Assembly (NCBI GenBank): GCA_026874595.1 | Contig: CM049316.1 | Location: 73,561,176 to 73,625,175 of the forward strand | Length of the DNA: 64,000 nt | Direction: 5' to 3' | Source: Sipunculus nudus | Taxonomy: Eukaryota > Annelida > Sipuncula > Golfingiida > Sipunculidae | Part shown: positions 24,412 through 35,121 of the stretch, piece after piece | Layout of the letters: the number at the start of each line of letters is the position of its first letter | How positions within the stretch are numbered: position 1 is the stretch's first letter | Made by a program: the position numbers and the translations under genes | The notes under the pieces: generated by a model | What the model was told of the DNA's origin: nothing | Seen by the model: the letters and a program-made list of their open reading frames with translations, nothing else | Databases searched by the model: none

Positions 24412-24548
24412 GTTTTTTGGCTCAGCTGACTGAAAGTCGACTGAGGTATTGGAATGAAGATTTGTCCGTCGTCCGTCCGGCCGTCCGTCTGTCCGTTAAC
24501 AGGGCACAAATCGTACCCGCTAACCCAAGAAACTCGTAACTGAATATC
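24412..24548 (+). mobile_element. 5' end fragment of the GACGGACA hairpin element
   Basis: GGCTCAGCTGACTGAAAGTC, then GTCCGTCGTCCGTCCGGCCG and the word GTTAACAGGGCACAAATCGT are the reverse complement of the element ends found at 57.3-59.83 kb. A short CTGACTGAAAGTCGACTGAG hairpin is present. It is truncated after about 130 bp. Confidence 0.7.
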
Positions 24549-24555
24549 TAGGTAG

Positions 24556-24774
24556 CAGGGGCGGATTTTCGACCTTACCAAAAGATCCTGGGAAAAAAAA
24601 CACATAGTACACCGTCACGCTTCCAGATGCAAAGTATGTCTTGCGTTGTAATGCATTTAAGCTTCCCCAAATTTCACGATTGCAACGATCCCCCCCCCCC
24701 CCCCCCCCTCACTACCCCCCCCCCCTGCTCGGCAATATGAGCCCCCTGATTATAAATTCCTATATCCAGCCCTG
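24556..24774 (-). mobile_element. MITE with CAGGGGCGG ends
   Basis: Starts CAGGGGCGGATTTTCGACC and ends ATCCAGCCCTG. Its interior read on the minus strand (GGAAGCGTGACGGTGTACTA, ATGTGTTTTT) matches the interior of the copy at 47618-47967, confirming one family in opposite orientation. It contains a C-tract of about 20 nt at 24691-24708. Flanks GGTAG and GTTAG may be a decayed target duplication. Confidence 0.7.
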
Positions 24775-24870
24775 GTTAGGTTAATAAAAAATCCCCATGA
24801 AACCTGAAATTAGGTCACTGCGACCTATATCCTCCGAGCTAGTATCTTTATAATTAATTCATGGATTGTC

Positions 24871-25480
24871 ATGAATCTTACCTTGAATATCAACCATGAC
24901 ATGTTTTGTCAGTTTCCGAAAACTGGAGGCGCCTCATGTCTTTTCCTAATTTTTACGATTTTTTTCTGTTTATTGAGACCACTAAATGACAGAAGTTTTG
25001 TCAGTATATCAGCTGTGGTTTCATCAATTGTCCTGAAACCCAGTGTATTAACTGGTTATCTTTGTTTTCTTTTATATTTTACATTTATGTCACATGGATT
25101 GTACAAATAGTTATTAGATTAATCAAGTTACTCTCCATGGCTAAGATGAATTCGTTCGGTAGTCTGTAGGGGTGGAGGAAACCGGAGAACCCGTAGAGAA
25201 CCACCGGCAACTACAACCGCCAGAGGAGGGGGCAGTGTGTTTTACCCGTCGACTTTCTTCCCGGCATTAAATCATTGCACATTCCCGACAAACATTAAAA
25301 TAATATACACAAAGGATCACACCATGGTCATGGATCAGTTGAACTATGATACCTTACAATGATATGCAACGGGTGGGTCTATTTGCAGTTTGTACACCTG
25401 GTCATATAACATGAGTACACGTTTCATTCGCTGAAGGGCAAGGCGCCATACTCACCTGAGCGCATCACATGTGTTATGGA
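24871..25480. other. non-coding stretch
   Basis: No gene seen. The phrase GGTGGAGGAAACCGGAGAAC (25171-25190) followed by CCGTAGAGAACCACCG is a GC-richer island of unknown origin. Confidence 0.4.
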
Positions 25481-25529
25481 AGAGAAGTGACCTAACAATC
25501 AGACTGGATAAAGAAGTGATGATAAAGTG

Positions 25530-25795
25530 AGTCTTCTCCCATCAAACTGGATATCAGTGTAAAGGTGACGTGAGTCCTTCACTCCGAACAAACTCGACAT
25601 AAAAGTGGAGGTGACAGTTGTCTCAAAACAAACTGGACGTGAGTCGTATCCAATTAAATTGGAAATAGACGCAAATGTAACATGAGTCGTCTCAAATCAA
25701 ACTAGACATAAACGTAAATGTGACATGAGTCATCTATAATTAAATTGGACATAAACGTAAATGTGACATGAGTCGTCTCCAATCAATCTTGACAG
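25530..25795 (+). repeat. degenerate tandem repeat of about 52 bp
   Basis: About five imperfect copies with TGAGTCGTCTC, CAATCAAACTNGACATAAAC and GTAAATGTGACA. The later copies are closest to each other. It ends just before the nested element block. Confidence 0.75.
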
Positions 25796-25860
25796 GTAGA
25801 TAATAGTGATTACTTTTAATTATACAAGCAAATGTCATTTATAAATATCGCCTAGGTTTA

Positions 25861-26105
25861 TTGCTTGCCGGAAATCTTCGATTTCGGCAAGCATGTTCGT
25901 CAGTTTCGTATGTCTGTTTGTCTCTTTGTCTGTTTGTTGCTTGCCGGAATCAAAGATTTCGGCAAGCATATTGGTCAGTTGCGTATGTCTGTTTGTCTGT
26001 CTGTCTGTTTGTTTGTTTGTTGCTTGCCGGAAATCTTCGATTTCTGCAAGCAGGTTGGTCAGTCGCGGATGTCTGTTTGTCTGTTTGTCTGTCTGTCTGT
26101 CTGTG
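25861..26105 (+). repeat. three stacked element 5' ends with GTCT/GTTT tracts
   Basis: The 5' ends of A, B and C follow one another at 25861, 25937 and 26020. Each is a GCTTGCCGGAAATC-type hairpin, then GTATGTCTGTTTGTCT. Each new start falls right after a TTTG of the previous tract, so the tract itself is the insertion target. The long open frames rich in CLSVCLFVCL are read-through of this tract. Confidence 0.85.
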
Positions 26106-26439
26106 TACTCTCTACAGGCCACAATTTTCCAGCAATTGCTTTCAAACTTATACAGCTGGTAGACAATCAAAAGTGCTCGAGGCCTATTGTTATTGGGCGA
26201 CATAGGTCCAAGGTCAAGGTCAAGGTCATCAAAAGTATACAAAACGGTTTTTTGTTCATATCTGTGTTAAAATTGGTCGTATCTACTTCAACAGTAGCTC
26301 ATTTTAATCGTCATTCCAAGGCCTGTTTTCTGGTGTGTAGCTGACTCAATTTGCGGTAACCATGGTAACGCATTTTTGGGGAAAAGTGCTGATATTTTTC
26401 TAAATTTGTCAGTTTTAAAGCTACAGAGGTCTAGTTTTT

Positions 26440-27430
26440 TGCTTCAGGTAGCATTCACCTAGTACTACAAGATTCTATTAAGAGTCTCGCAATATCTCGT
26501 ATAATATCTCGTCAAACGAGATAATTCGAGATTTCAGTAATCTTGCCCTGGAGGCCACAGTTTTGCAGGAATCTTTTTGAAACTGGCATATCTTGAGTCC
26601 TACACTATTATCTCGAAATCAATTTTTCATTTTTTTAATTCGGCCGCTAGGGGGCGCTGGGTGCAAACCTCTCCAACATATCATGTTTTGGCAATATCTC
26701 CAAAATTATAAGCCTCAATTACAAAATTTATAGTTTATTTTTTTCATCTAAGTCTTCTTCATGAACTCGTTTAGTCATCTGGTCTCAATCTTGTGTCACT
26801 TTGTCTGTGTGTCCGTCTGTTTCTTAGTTGTCCTCAAATCCGCTTGCTTGCCGGTTCTTGCGTCTCACATATAGCCTTCTACAGGACACAGTTTTGAAAG
26901 AATCTTTTTAAAACTATTACATCTTATGTCTCACACTAATATCTCGCAACCGATTTTTCATTTTCCAGAATTGGCCGCTAGGGGGCGGTGCACTCAAACT
27001 TGCACAACATATCATTTTTTGGCCATATCTCCAAAACTATAAACATCATTTACATAAACTATAGCTTATTTTCTTCCTCTGGGTCTTTCCAAAAACCTGG
27101 TGTATTCATTTGGTCTCAATCTTGAATCACTTTGTCTGTGTGTCCGTCTGTTTCTCAGTTGTCCTCAAATTCGCTTACTTGCCGGTTCTTGCGTCTCACA
27201 TGTAGCATTCTACAGGCCACAGTTTTGAAAGAATCCTTTTAAAACTATTACATCTTATGTCTTACACTAATATCTCGAAACCGATTTTTCATTTTGCAGA
27301 ATTGGCCGCTAGGGGGCGGTGCACTCAAACTTGCACAACATATCATTTTTTGGCCATATTTCCAAAACTATTAACCTCATTTACATAAATTATAGCTTAT
27401 TATCTTCCTCTTAGGTTTCTTCATAACATG
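26440..27430 (+). repeat. three 331-bp units in element C
   Basis: The anchor CCGCTAGGGGGCG recurs at 26644, 26975 and 27306. Each unit carries ATATCTCGAAACCGATTTTTC, the CTAGGGGGCG motif, CATATCTCCAAAACTAT, TATAGCTTATTTTCTTCCTC, CAATCTTGTGTCACTTTGTC and CTACAGGCCACAGTTTT. Period is 331 bp. Confidence 0.9.
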
Positions 27431-27784
27431 ATTAAGTCATCTGTTCTCAATCTTGGGTCAGTATGTTTGTCTGTTTGTCAGTTGTCCTCAATTTTGCCTG
27501 CTTCCTGGTTCTTGCGTCTCACATGTAGCATTCTACTGGCCACAGTTTTGCAGGAATCGTTTTGTAAATTACACTTGTCATATATCGTGATGATATCTGT
27601 AAGTCCTATGTTTATTATTCAAATAAGTCAAAGGTCAAGGTCAAGGTGATCAAAATATATAAAAATCTTATTTTCTTTAGAACTTTGTTAATATTGGTTC
27701 TTTCTTCACAAACTGTGGATTATTTTCTTTCACTTTGACACTGCTCGTTCATCTGACTAACCTTACATCATTTCCGGCAAGCGC

Positions 27785-27803
27785 GTGACCTCAGGTCATC
27801 TAG
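27785..27803 (+). other. 3' terminal stem-loop and CTAG of element C
   Basis: TGACC, three-base loop TCA, GGTCA, T, then CTAG, followed by TTTG. In elements B and D the same stem reads CGACC/GGTCG, so both partners of the outer pair changed together. This is direct evidence that pairing is conserved. A terminal hairpin just before CTRR and a T-rich target is typical of Helitron 3' ends. Confidence 0.7.
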
Positions 27804-27857
27804 TTTGTTGCTTGCCGGAAATCTTCGATTTCCGCAAGCATATTGGTCAGTTGCGTA

Positions 27858-27896
<39 letters not shown>

Positions 27897-28944
27897 TTGT
27901 TTGTTTGTCACCACTCTCCTGGCCACAATTTTGCCACAATAACCTTGAAACTTACAGGGATGTTCGAAAACGTAATTTCTAGGTGCCCTATTGTTTTTGG
28001 TCAACATTGCTCCGAGGTCAAGGGTCAAGGTCACGACAGGTATGGTTAACGGTTTTTGCACTATAACTTCGCCATAAATAGGCTTATCCACTTCTGCAAT
28101 AGCTCATTTTTTTCGTCATCACCTGGCCTTTTTTTTTACATGTAGCTTACTTAAATTTGCCGTTACCATGGTTACATTTTTTGGGCAAAAATCATGGAAA
28201 TTGGAAATAACACGATCATTTTTTGTAACTTTGTCAATTTTTAAGCTACAGACGTCTGGTTTTGGTCATTATGTACCTTATAAGCAGCTTGACATGATAA
28301 AACTGAAAGTCTCGCCAAATCTCGCACCATTTCTCGTCAAACGAGAGTCTTCGAGATTTCATTAAATATGACCTACAGGTTGCATTTTTTTAACAATGGC
28401 TTTGAAATTGATATATTTTGTGTTATTTATAAATATCTCGAAATCAGTTTTTCATTTTTTGGAAATAGCCACCAGGGGGCGTGGTACATGAAACACTGTA
28501 ACATGTCATTTTTCTGCAATATATCCAAAAATATTAAACGTGACACCATTTTTTTGGTCGTATCTGAAACTAGGAACATTGGCTTATCTCTTCGCACATG
28601 TTGCTTTGTGCTGCCGTTACCATGGTTACCAAATTTTGGGGTAAAACTTGACAATCTGAAAATTCGGAGTTTTCCAGCTTCTATCTCTGTTGATATTTGC
28701 GATAGAAAGGTCTGGATTTTGGCGTTAGACAGCATCCCTCTAGTTCTAAGCCGTTCAATCGCAAGTCTCGTCATATCTCGCACCGTTTCTCGTGAAACGA
28801 GAACACGTGACCATTCAAAGAAATGCCTATAATTCTGTCATTTTTCACGCTACAGACACATGGTTTGCAGCGCTGGATAGCGGCTGACACTCGCAGTCAC
28901 ATTCATGGGTCACATTGTTAGTCTCGTCAAATCTCGCGCCGTTT

Positions 28945-29060
28945 TTCGCCATACCACGAAGACACTCGCCGTCGCCGCAAGTGGCGGCAGGGTCCTTACG
29001 GTGGGCGGCCGGCGTGTGCAGCGGTCCGTGACGGCCTCTCCGGGCCCCATCTATTATCAT
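28945..29060 (+). other. GC-rich insert of unknown origin in element D
   Basis: About 115 bp with high CpG (GCCGTCGCCGCAAGTGGCGG, GGCGGCCGGCGTGTGCAGCG, ACGGCCTCTCCGGGCCCC), unlike everything around it. No splice sites or family recognised. Confidence 0.6.
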
Positions 29061-29129
29061 ATACATGTTGGAGGCACAGTCCAGACTTTATTGCTTTCCG
29101 GAAATCTTCGATTTTCGCGAGCATGTTCG

Positions 29130-29850
29130 TCACCCGCGTATGTTTGTTCCTTCATCTTATGTTTTACACTAATATCTCAAAACTTATTTTTCATTTTCCG
29201 GATATGGCTGCTAGGGGGCGCTGCACTAGACCCGTCCAAACAAATCAGCTTTTGGACATATTTCCGTAAGAGTAAACCTATATTACACAAACTGTAGCTT
29301 ATTTTCTTTCTCTTAGCCTTCTGCAAAACATGGTAACGTCATCTGGTGTCCATCTTGTGTTACTTTGTCAGTATATCTGTCTGTTTGTCAGTTATCTTCG
29401 AATTCGCCTACTTGCTGGTTCTTGCATCTCACATATAGCAATCAACAAGCCAGATATTGGGAGGAATCCTTTTGAAACGATTACATCTCATGCCATTCAC
29501 TAACATCACGAAACGCATTTGTCGTCTTCAGGATATGTCCACTAGAGGGCGCTGCAGTCGAACATCCCCAATATATCATTATTTGGCCATATCTCCAAAA
29601 CTAGAAACCTCAATTTTATAAACCATACCTTTTTTTTCTTCCTCTGAGTCTTCCCCATAACCTGGTTAAGTCATCTTGTCTTCATCTTGTGTCCCTTTGT
29701 CAGTATGTCTGTTTGTTTGTCAGTTGTCCTCAAATTCGCCTGCTTCTTTGTTCTTTCGTCTCACTAATAGAATTCTACAGGCCACAGTTTTGAAAGAATC
29801 TTTTTTAAACTATTAAATCTTATGTCTTACAGTTATATCTCGAAACAAAT
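29130..29850 (+). repeat. two 330-bp units in element D
   Basis: Anchors at about 29210 (GCTAGGGGGCGC) and 29539 (CCACTAGAGGGCGC). They follow a decayed 5' end (29091: TTGCTTTCCGGAAATC) and an abbreviated GTATGTTTG tract. The last unit is cut near 29850. Confidence 0.8.
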
Positions 29851-30480
29851 TATTAGCGAATCTGTGAGCTTATGCTATGGTGCAGCGTCGTCCGTCGTCT
29901 GTAGGTTAACCATAGCTATCTCAAAAACGGCAGGAACTAGCACTACCAATTTTATTTTGTAAATAAACAGTCATCTGAAAAGCTCTATCGTATTTTGTTT
30001 ATTTTTTGGCTTTCTGCATTTACTGAGATTTTATAGGGAAAAAGCTACAAAAGCTTTAAAAATTTTCTTCTGCGAAACAGTCCAGCCAAATTGTCCAATA
30101 TTTCTAAGAAATGAACTCTTGAACAATCTATCTCAAATTTGTTCGAATGGTTTCAGTACGGAGATTGAACAGGAGGTTGAACTTAGTCATCTGTCCAAAA
30201 AAGCAAACTAAAATTAAAATCTCAGAAACGGCTAGAGCTGTCATTACCAAATTTTATACCTATGTTTGTCTCATATGTCATATCTGAAATTCAGGTATTG
30301 ATGGCGCCACTTATATTGATCTGTTTTTTACAAGGGAAAATGTAATTTTAGACTCTCCAGCTTATACTCTGTTTTATGATGAAACTGTTTAGCTAATTGT
30401 TTTAAACTTTACAAGAATTATTCTATGGTAGGTTTCTGCCAGTTTTATAAGGAGGGATTGGGTAAATAAAACTTTAAAAA
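29850..30480 (+). mobile_element. third repeat family fragment (GTCGTCCGTCGTC start)
   Basis: Begins GCGAATCTGTGAGCTTATGC, TGCAGCGTCGTCCGTCGTC and TGTAGGTTAACCATAGC, then non-coding AT-rich sequence with two similar parts (CTCAAAAACGGCAGGAACTAGC and CTCAGAAACGGCTAGAGCTG, about 290 bp apart). Its start plus short GTC tract plus repeated core mirrors the layout of the other families. It is inserted in the 330-bp array of element D. Confidence 0.5.
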
Positions 30481-31559
30481 AAGCAGTGTAGCCAATTGAA
30501 AACTATGATTTATTTTCTTCCTCTGAATCTACTCGATAATCTGAGTAGGTCATCTGGTCTTATTCTTGTGTCATTTTTTGAGTATGTCTGTCTGTTTGTC
30601 AGTGATCCTAAATTTCGCCTGCTTGCTGGAACTTGCTTCTTCCAGTTAGCAATTTTCAGGACACAGTTTTGCGGGAATCCTTTTGGAACTGGAACAACTT
30701 CTTATTCCTTACATTAAAGTCTCAAAAGAAATTTTTAATGTTTGGGATGTGGCCTCTACCATATATTGGCCATACCTCCGACACTTTAAACTCTACCTAC
30801 TAAAACTATAGCTCATTTTGCTTCTCTTTACGTTCCCAACTTTTTTCTGGTAGTCTGCTATCTCAGGTGTGTCAGTATATCTGTCTGTTGTGAGCTATGT
30901 CTGCTTTCATGATCTTTTGTGTGATATATGTCATTCAACAGGCAAAACTTTCCAGCAATCGCTCTGAAAGTCATTCAATTGATAGAAACCGACAGTTTGT
31001 CCTGTTTGTTTCGCTATCTTATTTCCGGCCATTTCCGGCAAGCGTTCGACCTCTGGTCGTCTAGTTTGTTTGTCACCACTCTCCTGGCCACAATTTTGCC
31101 ACAATAACCTTGAAACTAACAGGGATGTTGGAAAACATAATGTCTAGGTGCTCTATTGTTTTTGGTTAAAATAGGTCAAAGGTCAAGGTCAAGGTCGTCA
31201 AAACATCTCAAAACGTTTTTTTCTTCATATCTTTGTGACTATTAGTCGTATCTACTTCAACAATAGCTCATTTTAATCGTCATTCCAAGGCCTGTCATCT
31301 GGTGTGTAGCTGACTCAAATTTTCCGTAACCATGGTTACAATTTTTTGGGGAAAAGTCATGATATTCGAAAATAAGGGATCTTATTTTTCTAACTTTGTC
31401 AGTTTTAAAGCTAGAGTGATCTAGTTTTTTGCATCAGGTAGCATTCAACTAGTACTACAAGATTTTATTACAAGTCTTGCAGTATCTCGTAAAATATCTC
31501 GTGAATAGAGATATTTCGAGATTTCATTCATCTTGCGCCAAAGGCCACATTATTGCAGG

Positions 31560-32740
31560 AATCTTTTTGAAACTGACATATCATAAGTCCTACACTAGTA
31601 TCTCGAAATTGTTTTTTCATTTTTTGAATATGGCTGCTAGGGGGCGCTGCACACGACCCTCACACAGATATCATTACATTGGCCATATCTCTAAAACCCA
31701 AAGCCTCAATTACATAAACTATAGCTTATTTTTTCCCTCTGAGTCTTCTCCATAAACTGATAATGTCATCTGATCTCAATGTTGTGTCACTTTGTCATTG
31801 TGTCCGTCTGTTTGTCAGTTGTCCTCAAATTCGCCTGCTTGCTCTTGCGTCTCACATATAGCATTCTACAGGCCACAGTTTTGAAAGAATCCTTTTGAAA
31901 CTATTACATCTTAAGTCTTACACTAATATCTCGAAACCAATTTTTCATTTTCCGGATATGGCCGCTAGGGGGCGCTGAACTCGAACCTCTCCCAACATAT
32001 CATGCTTTGGCAATATCTCCAAAACTATAAACCTCAGTAACATAAACTGTAGCTTTTTTCTTCCTTTGGGTCTTCTCCATAACCTGGAGTAGTCATCTGG
32101 ACTCAATCTTGAATCACTTTGTCAGTGTTTTCGTCTGTTTATCAGTTGTCCTCAAATTCGCCTGCTTGTTGGTTCTTGCGTCTCACATAAAGCATTCTAT
32201 AGGCCACAGTTTTGACGGAATCCTTTTGAAACTATTACATCTTATGTCTTACACTAATTTCTAAAAATAAATTTTTCATTTTCCTGATATGGCCACTAGT
32301 GGGCGCTGCACACGACCCTCACACAAATACCATTGTATTGGCCATATCTCTACACCCAAAGCCTCAGTTACATAAGCTATAGCTTATTTTCTTCCTTTGA
32401 GTCTTCTCCATAACCTGATTAAGGCATATGGTTTCAATCTTCTGTCACTTTGTCAGTGTGTCCATCTGTTTGTCCGTTATCCTCAAAGTCGCCTGCTTGC
32501 TGGTTCTTACGCCTTACATATAGCATTCTACAGGCCACAGCTTTGACGGAATCCTTTTGAAACTGAGACATCTCATGTCATACACTAATAATACGAAACG
32601 CATTTGTCGTCTTCGGAATATGTCTGCTAGAGGGCGCTACAGTCGAGCCACCCAAGTATATCATTAATTCGCCATTCCTCCAAAACTATAAATCTAAATT
32701 ACATAAATTATAACTCATTTTCTTCCTTTGAATCTTCTCA
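31560..32740 (+). repeat. four 330-bp units in element B
   Basis: Anchors at about 31636, 31964, 32294 and 32626, a spacing of 328-332 bp. The four units differ from each other more than the units of C do, and the last is most diverged. Confidence 0.88.
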
Positions 32741-32986
32741 ATCACCAGGTTATGTCATCTGGTGTCAATCTTGTCTCACAAAGTCAGTATGTCTGTCTGT
32801 TCGTCTTTTGTTGTCAGCTTTGTCTTCTTGCCTGTTCTTTTGTCTCATATGACATTCTACGGGCCACATATTCTCAGCAATGTCCCTGAGAGTCATTCCA
32901 TTAATAGAAAACCGACAATATGTTCTGTCTGTCCGTCTGTGTTTCACTTCCGATTTCCGGCAAGCGTTCGACCTATGGTCGTCTAG

Positions 32987-33017
32987 TTTGTTTGTTTGTT
33001 TGTTTGTTTGTTTGTTT
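32987..33017 (+). repeat. (TTTG)n tract at the rejoined site of element A
   Basis: A run of about eight TTTG units directly after the CTAG end of element B. It marks the other half of the tract into which B inserted. Confidence 0.85.
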
Positions 33018-33360
33018 GTTTGTTTGTCACGACTCTCCAGGTCACACTTTTGCATCAATCAACTTGAAACTTACAGGCTTGATTGACCAACCGATTTCTA
33101 GGTGCCCTATTGTTTTTGGTCAACATTGCTCCAAGGTCAAGGGTCAAGGTCACGACAGGTATGGTTAACGGTTTTTGCACTATAACTTCGCCATAAATAG
33201 GCTTATCCACTTCTGCAATAGCTCATTTTTTTCGTCATCACCTGGCCTTTCTTTTGACATGTAGCTTACTTAAATTTGCCGTTACCATGGTTACATTTTT
33301 TGGGCAAAAATCACGGAAATTGGAAATAACACGACCATTTTTTGTAACTTTGTCAGTTTT

Positions 33361-34920
33361 TAAGCTAGGCAGATCTAGTTTTCGGCATTTTGTTCCACAT
33401 GACCAGCTTGACACGACATAACTGAAAGTCACGCCAAATCTCGCGCCATATCTCGTCATACGAGAAAAAACGAGACTTCGCGGAAATGCTTATAACTCGG
33501 CGACTTTTACAGCTAGACAGGTCTGGTTTTCGGCATTTCGTTCCACCAAACAATCTTGACACGACAGAATTGCAAGACAGGCCAAATCTCGCACCGTATC
33601 TCGTCAAACGAGAAAACACGAGATTTCACGGAAATGCTTATAACTGGGCCAGTTTTACAGCTAGACACGTCTGGTTTTCGGCATTTAGTTCCACTAGACC
33701 AGCTTGACACGACAGATATGCAAGTGCCGTTACCATGGTTACATTTTTTGGGCAAAAATCATGGAAATTGGAAATAACACGACCATTTTTTGTAACTTTG
33801 TCAGTTTTTAAGCTAGGCAGATCTAGTTTTCGGCATTTTGTTCCACATGACCAGCTTGACACGACAGAACTGAATGTCACGCCAAATCTCGCGCCATATC
33901 TCGTCAAACGAGAAAAAACGAGACTTCGCGGAAATGCTTATAACTCGGCGACTTTTACAGCTAGACAGGTCTGGTTTTCGGCATTTTCGTTCCACCAAAC
34001 AAGCTTGACACGACAGAGCTGCAAGACAGGCCAAATCTCGCACCGTATCTCGTCAAACGAAAAAACACGAAATTTCACGGAAATGCTTATAACTCGGCCA
34101 GTTTTACAGCTAGACAGGTCTGGTTTCCGGCATTTCCTTCCACATGACCAGCTTGACACGATAGATGTGCAAGTCAGGCCAAATCTCGCACCCTATCTCG
34201 TCAAACGAGAAAACACGAGATTTCACGGAAATGCTTATAACTCGGCGAGTTTTACAGCTAGACAGGTCTAGTTTTCGGCATTCATTAACATTTGGACGGC
34301 TTGACATGACAAACCTGCAAGACTGGCCAAATCTCGAACCATATCTCGTCAAACGATAAAAAAGGAGATTTTACAGAAATGCTAATAACTCGGCGACTTT
34401 TACAGCTAGACAGATGTAGTTTTCGCCATTTCATAACATTTAGAGAGTTTGATATGACAAATCTACAAGACTGGCCAAATCCTGCACCATATCTCGTCAA
34501 ACGAGAAAACACGAGAGTACACGGAAATGCTTATAACTCGGCGACTTTTACAGCTAGACGGATCTAGTTTTCGCCATTTCGTAACGTTTGGCCGTCTTGA
34601 CATAATAAAACTGCTCGTCTTGCCAAATCTCGTACTATATCTCGTCAAGCGAGAAAAAAACATGATTTCACGTAAATGCTGATAAGACGGCGACTTTTGC
34701 AGTTAGACAGGTCTAGTTTCCGGCATTTTGTAATATTTGACAAACCTGACATGACAAAACTGGAAATCTCGCCAAAGCTCGCACCATTTCCCGTCAAACG
34801 AGAAAACACGAGATTTCATGCAAATGCTTATAACTCAGCGGCTTTTATAGCTAGACAGGTCTAGTTTTCGGCATTTCATATCATTTGGCCAGCTTGACAT
34901 GACAAACCTGAAAACGTCTC
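33361..34920 (+). repeat. about 146-bp tandem array in element A
   Basis: The anchor AAATGCTTATAACTCGGC recurs at about 33485, 33631, 33937, 34080, 34226, 34377, 34526, 34676 and 34823. Each unit has TTTTACAGCTAGACAGGTCT, GGTTTTCGGCATTT, GCTTGACACGACA, GCCAAATCTCGCACC and the palindromic TCTCGTCAAACGAGA. A segment of about 450 bp including GCCGTTACCATGGTTACATT is duplicated (33277 and 33726). The many open frames on both strands (LVKREKTR, FRHFVPHDQL and so on) are periodic read-through, not genes. Confidence 0.9.
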
Positions 34921-35121
34921 ACTGCTTCTTGTCAAACGAGATTAACGGGATTTCATGAAAAAATTTTGAACTTGGTCCCTTTTACACTAGAAAGATATGC
35001 AGCTGTTAAAGGTCAGCATGCATAAATAAACATATTATCCGTTTCTGCTGCCCCCACAATGTTGCTCATTCATATGACTGTTTCTACATGCACTCTCTGT
35101 CTATCTGTCTGTATCATTTCC

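Larger units (their letters stand above)
26020..27803 (+). mobile_element. Helentron/pearl-like element C (1.78 kb, uninterrupted)
   Basis: 5' hairpin TTGCTTGCCGGAAATC/GATTTCTGCAAGC, then a GTCTG tract, then a body starting TCTACAGGCCACAATTTTCC. Three tandem units of about 330 bp follow. The 3' end has ATTTCCGGCAAGC at 27770-27782, stem TGACC-TCA-GGTCA at 786-798 and CTAG at 27800-27803. It is the cleanest complete copy and the best reference for the family. The 13-bp element near the 3' end is the inverse of the 5' hairpin arm, the asymmetric inverted-repeat arrangement described for Helentron-type rolling-circle elements. Confidence 0.65.
27808..31064 (+). mobile_element. Helentron/pearl-like element D (with secondary insertions)
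   Basis: It starts only four bases (TTTG) after the end of element C, with TTGCTTGCCGGAAATC and GATTTCCGCAAGC, then (GTCT)n(GTTT)n and TCACCACTCTCCTGGCCACA. The 3' end has ATTTCCGGCAAGC at 31031-31043, stem CGACC-TCT-GGTCG at 31047-31059 and CTAG at 31061-31064. It is longer than its sisters. It holds a GC-rich insert (about 28945-29060), a decayed extra 5' end (29091) and an unrelated repeat starting at about 29850. Confidence 0.6.
25937..32986 (+). mobile_element. nested Helentron/pearl-like element B (split)
   Basis: 5' end at 25937 (TTGCTTGCCGGAAT...GATTTCGGCAAGC), preceded by TGTTTG of element A's tract. Its body is interrupted by elements C and D and resumes at 31065 with TTTGTTTGTCACCACTCTCC. 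The 3' end has ATTTCCGGCAAGC (32953-32965), stem CGACC-TAT-GGTCG (32969-32981) and CTAG (32983-32986). Own length is about 2.0 kb, with four internal units of about 330 bp. The balanced order of four starts and four ends is my main evidence for nesting. Confidence 0.6.

Noticed and set aside
25861-26205. Long plus-strand frames rich in CLSVCLFVCL that look like cysteine-rich membrane proteins
   Set aside because: They are translations of the GTCT/GTTT tetranucleotide tract in several frames and on both strands.
28368-28832. 154-codon frame in element D
   Set aside because: Lies wholly within the repeat body, with a parallel antisense frame and matching non-coding copies elsewhere.
33238-34663. 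Many overlapping frames on both strands with repeated LVKREKTR, RHFVPHDQL, VISISVKSRVFSFDEI
   Set aside because: Period matches the 146-bp DNA repeat, frames exist on both strands at once, and no start or splice context is shared. This is repeat read-through.
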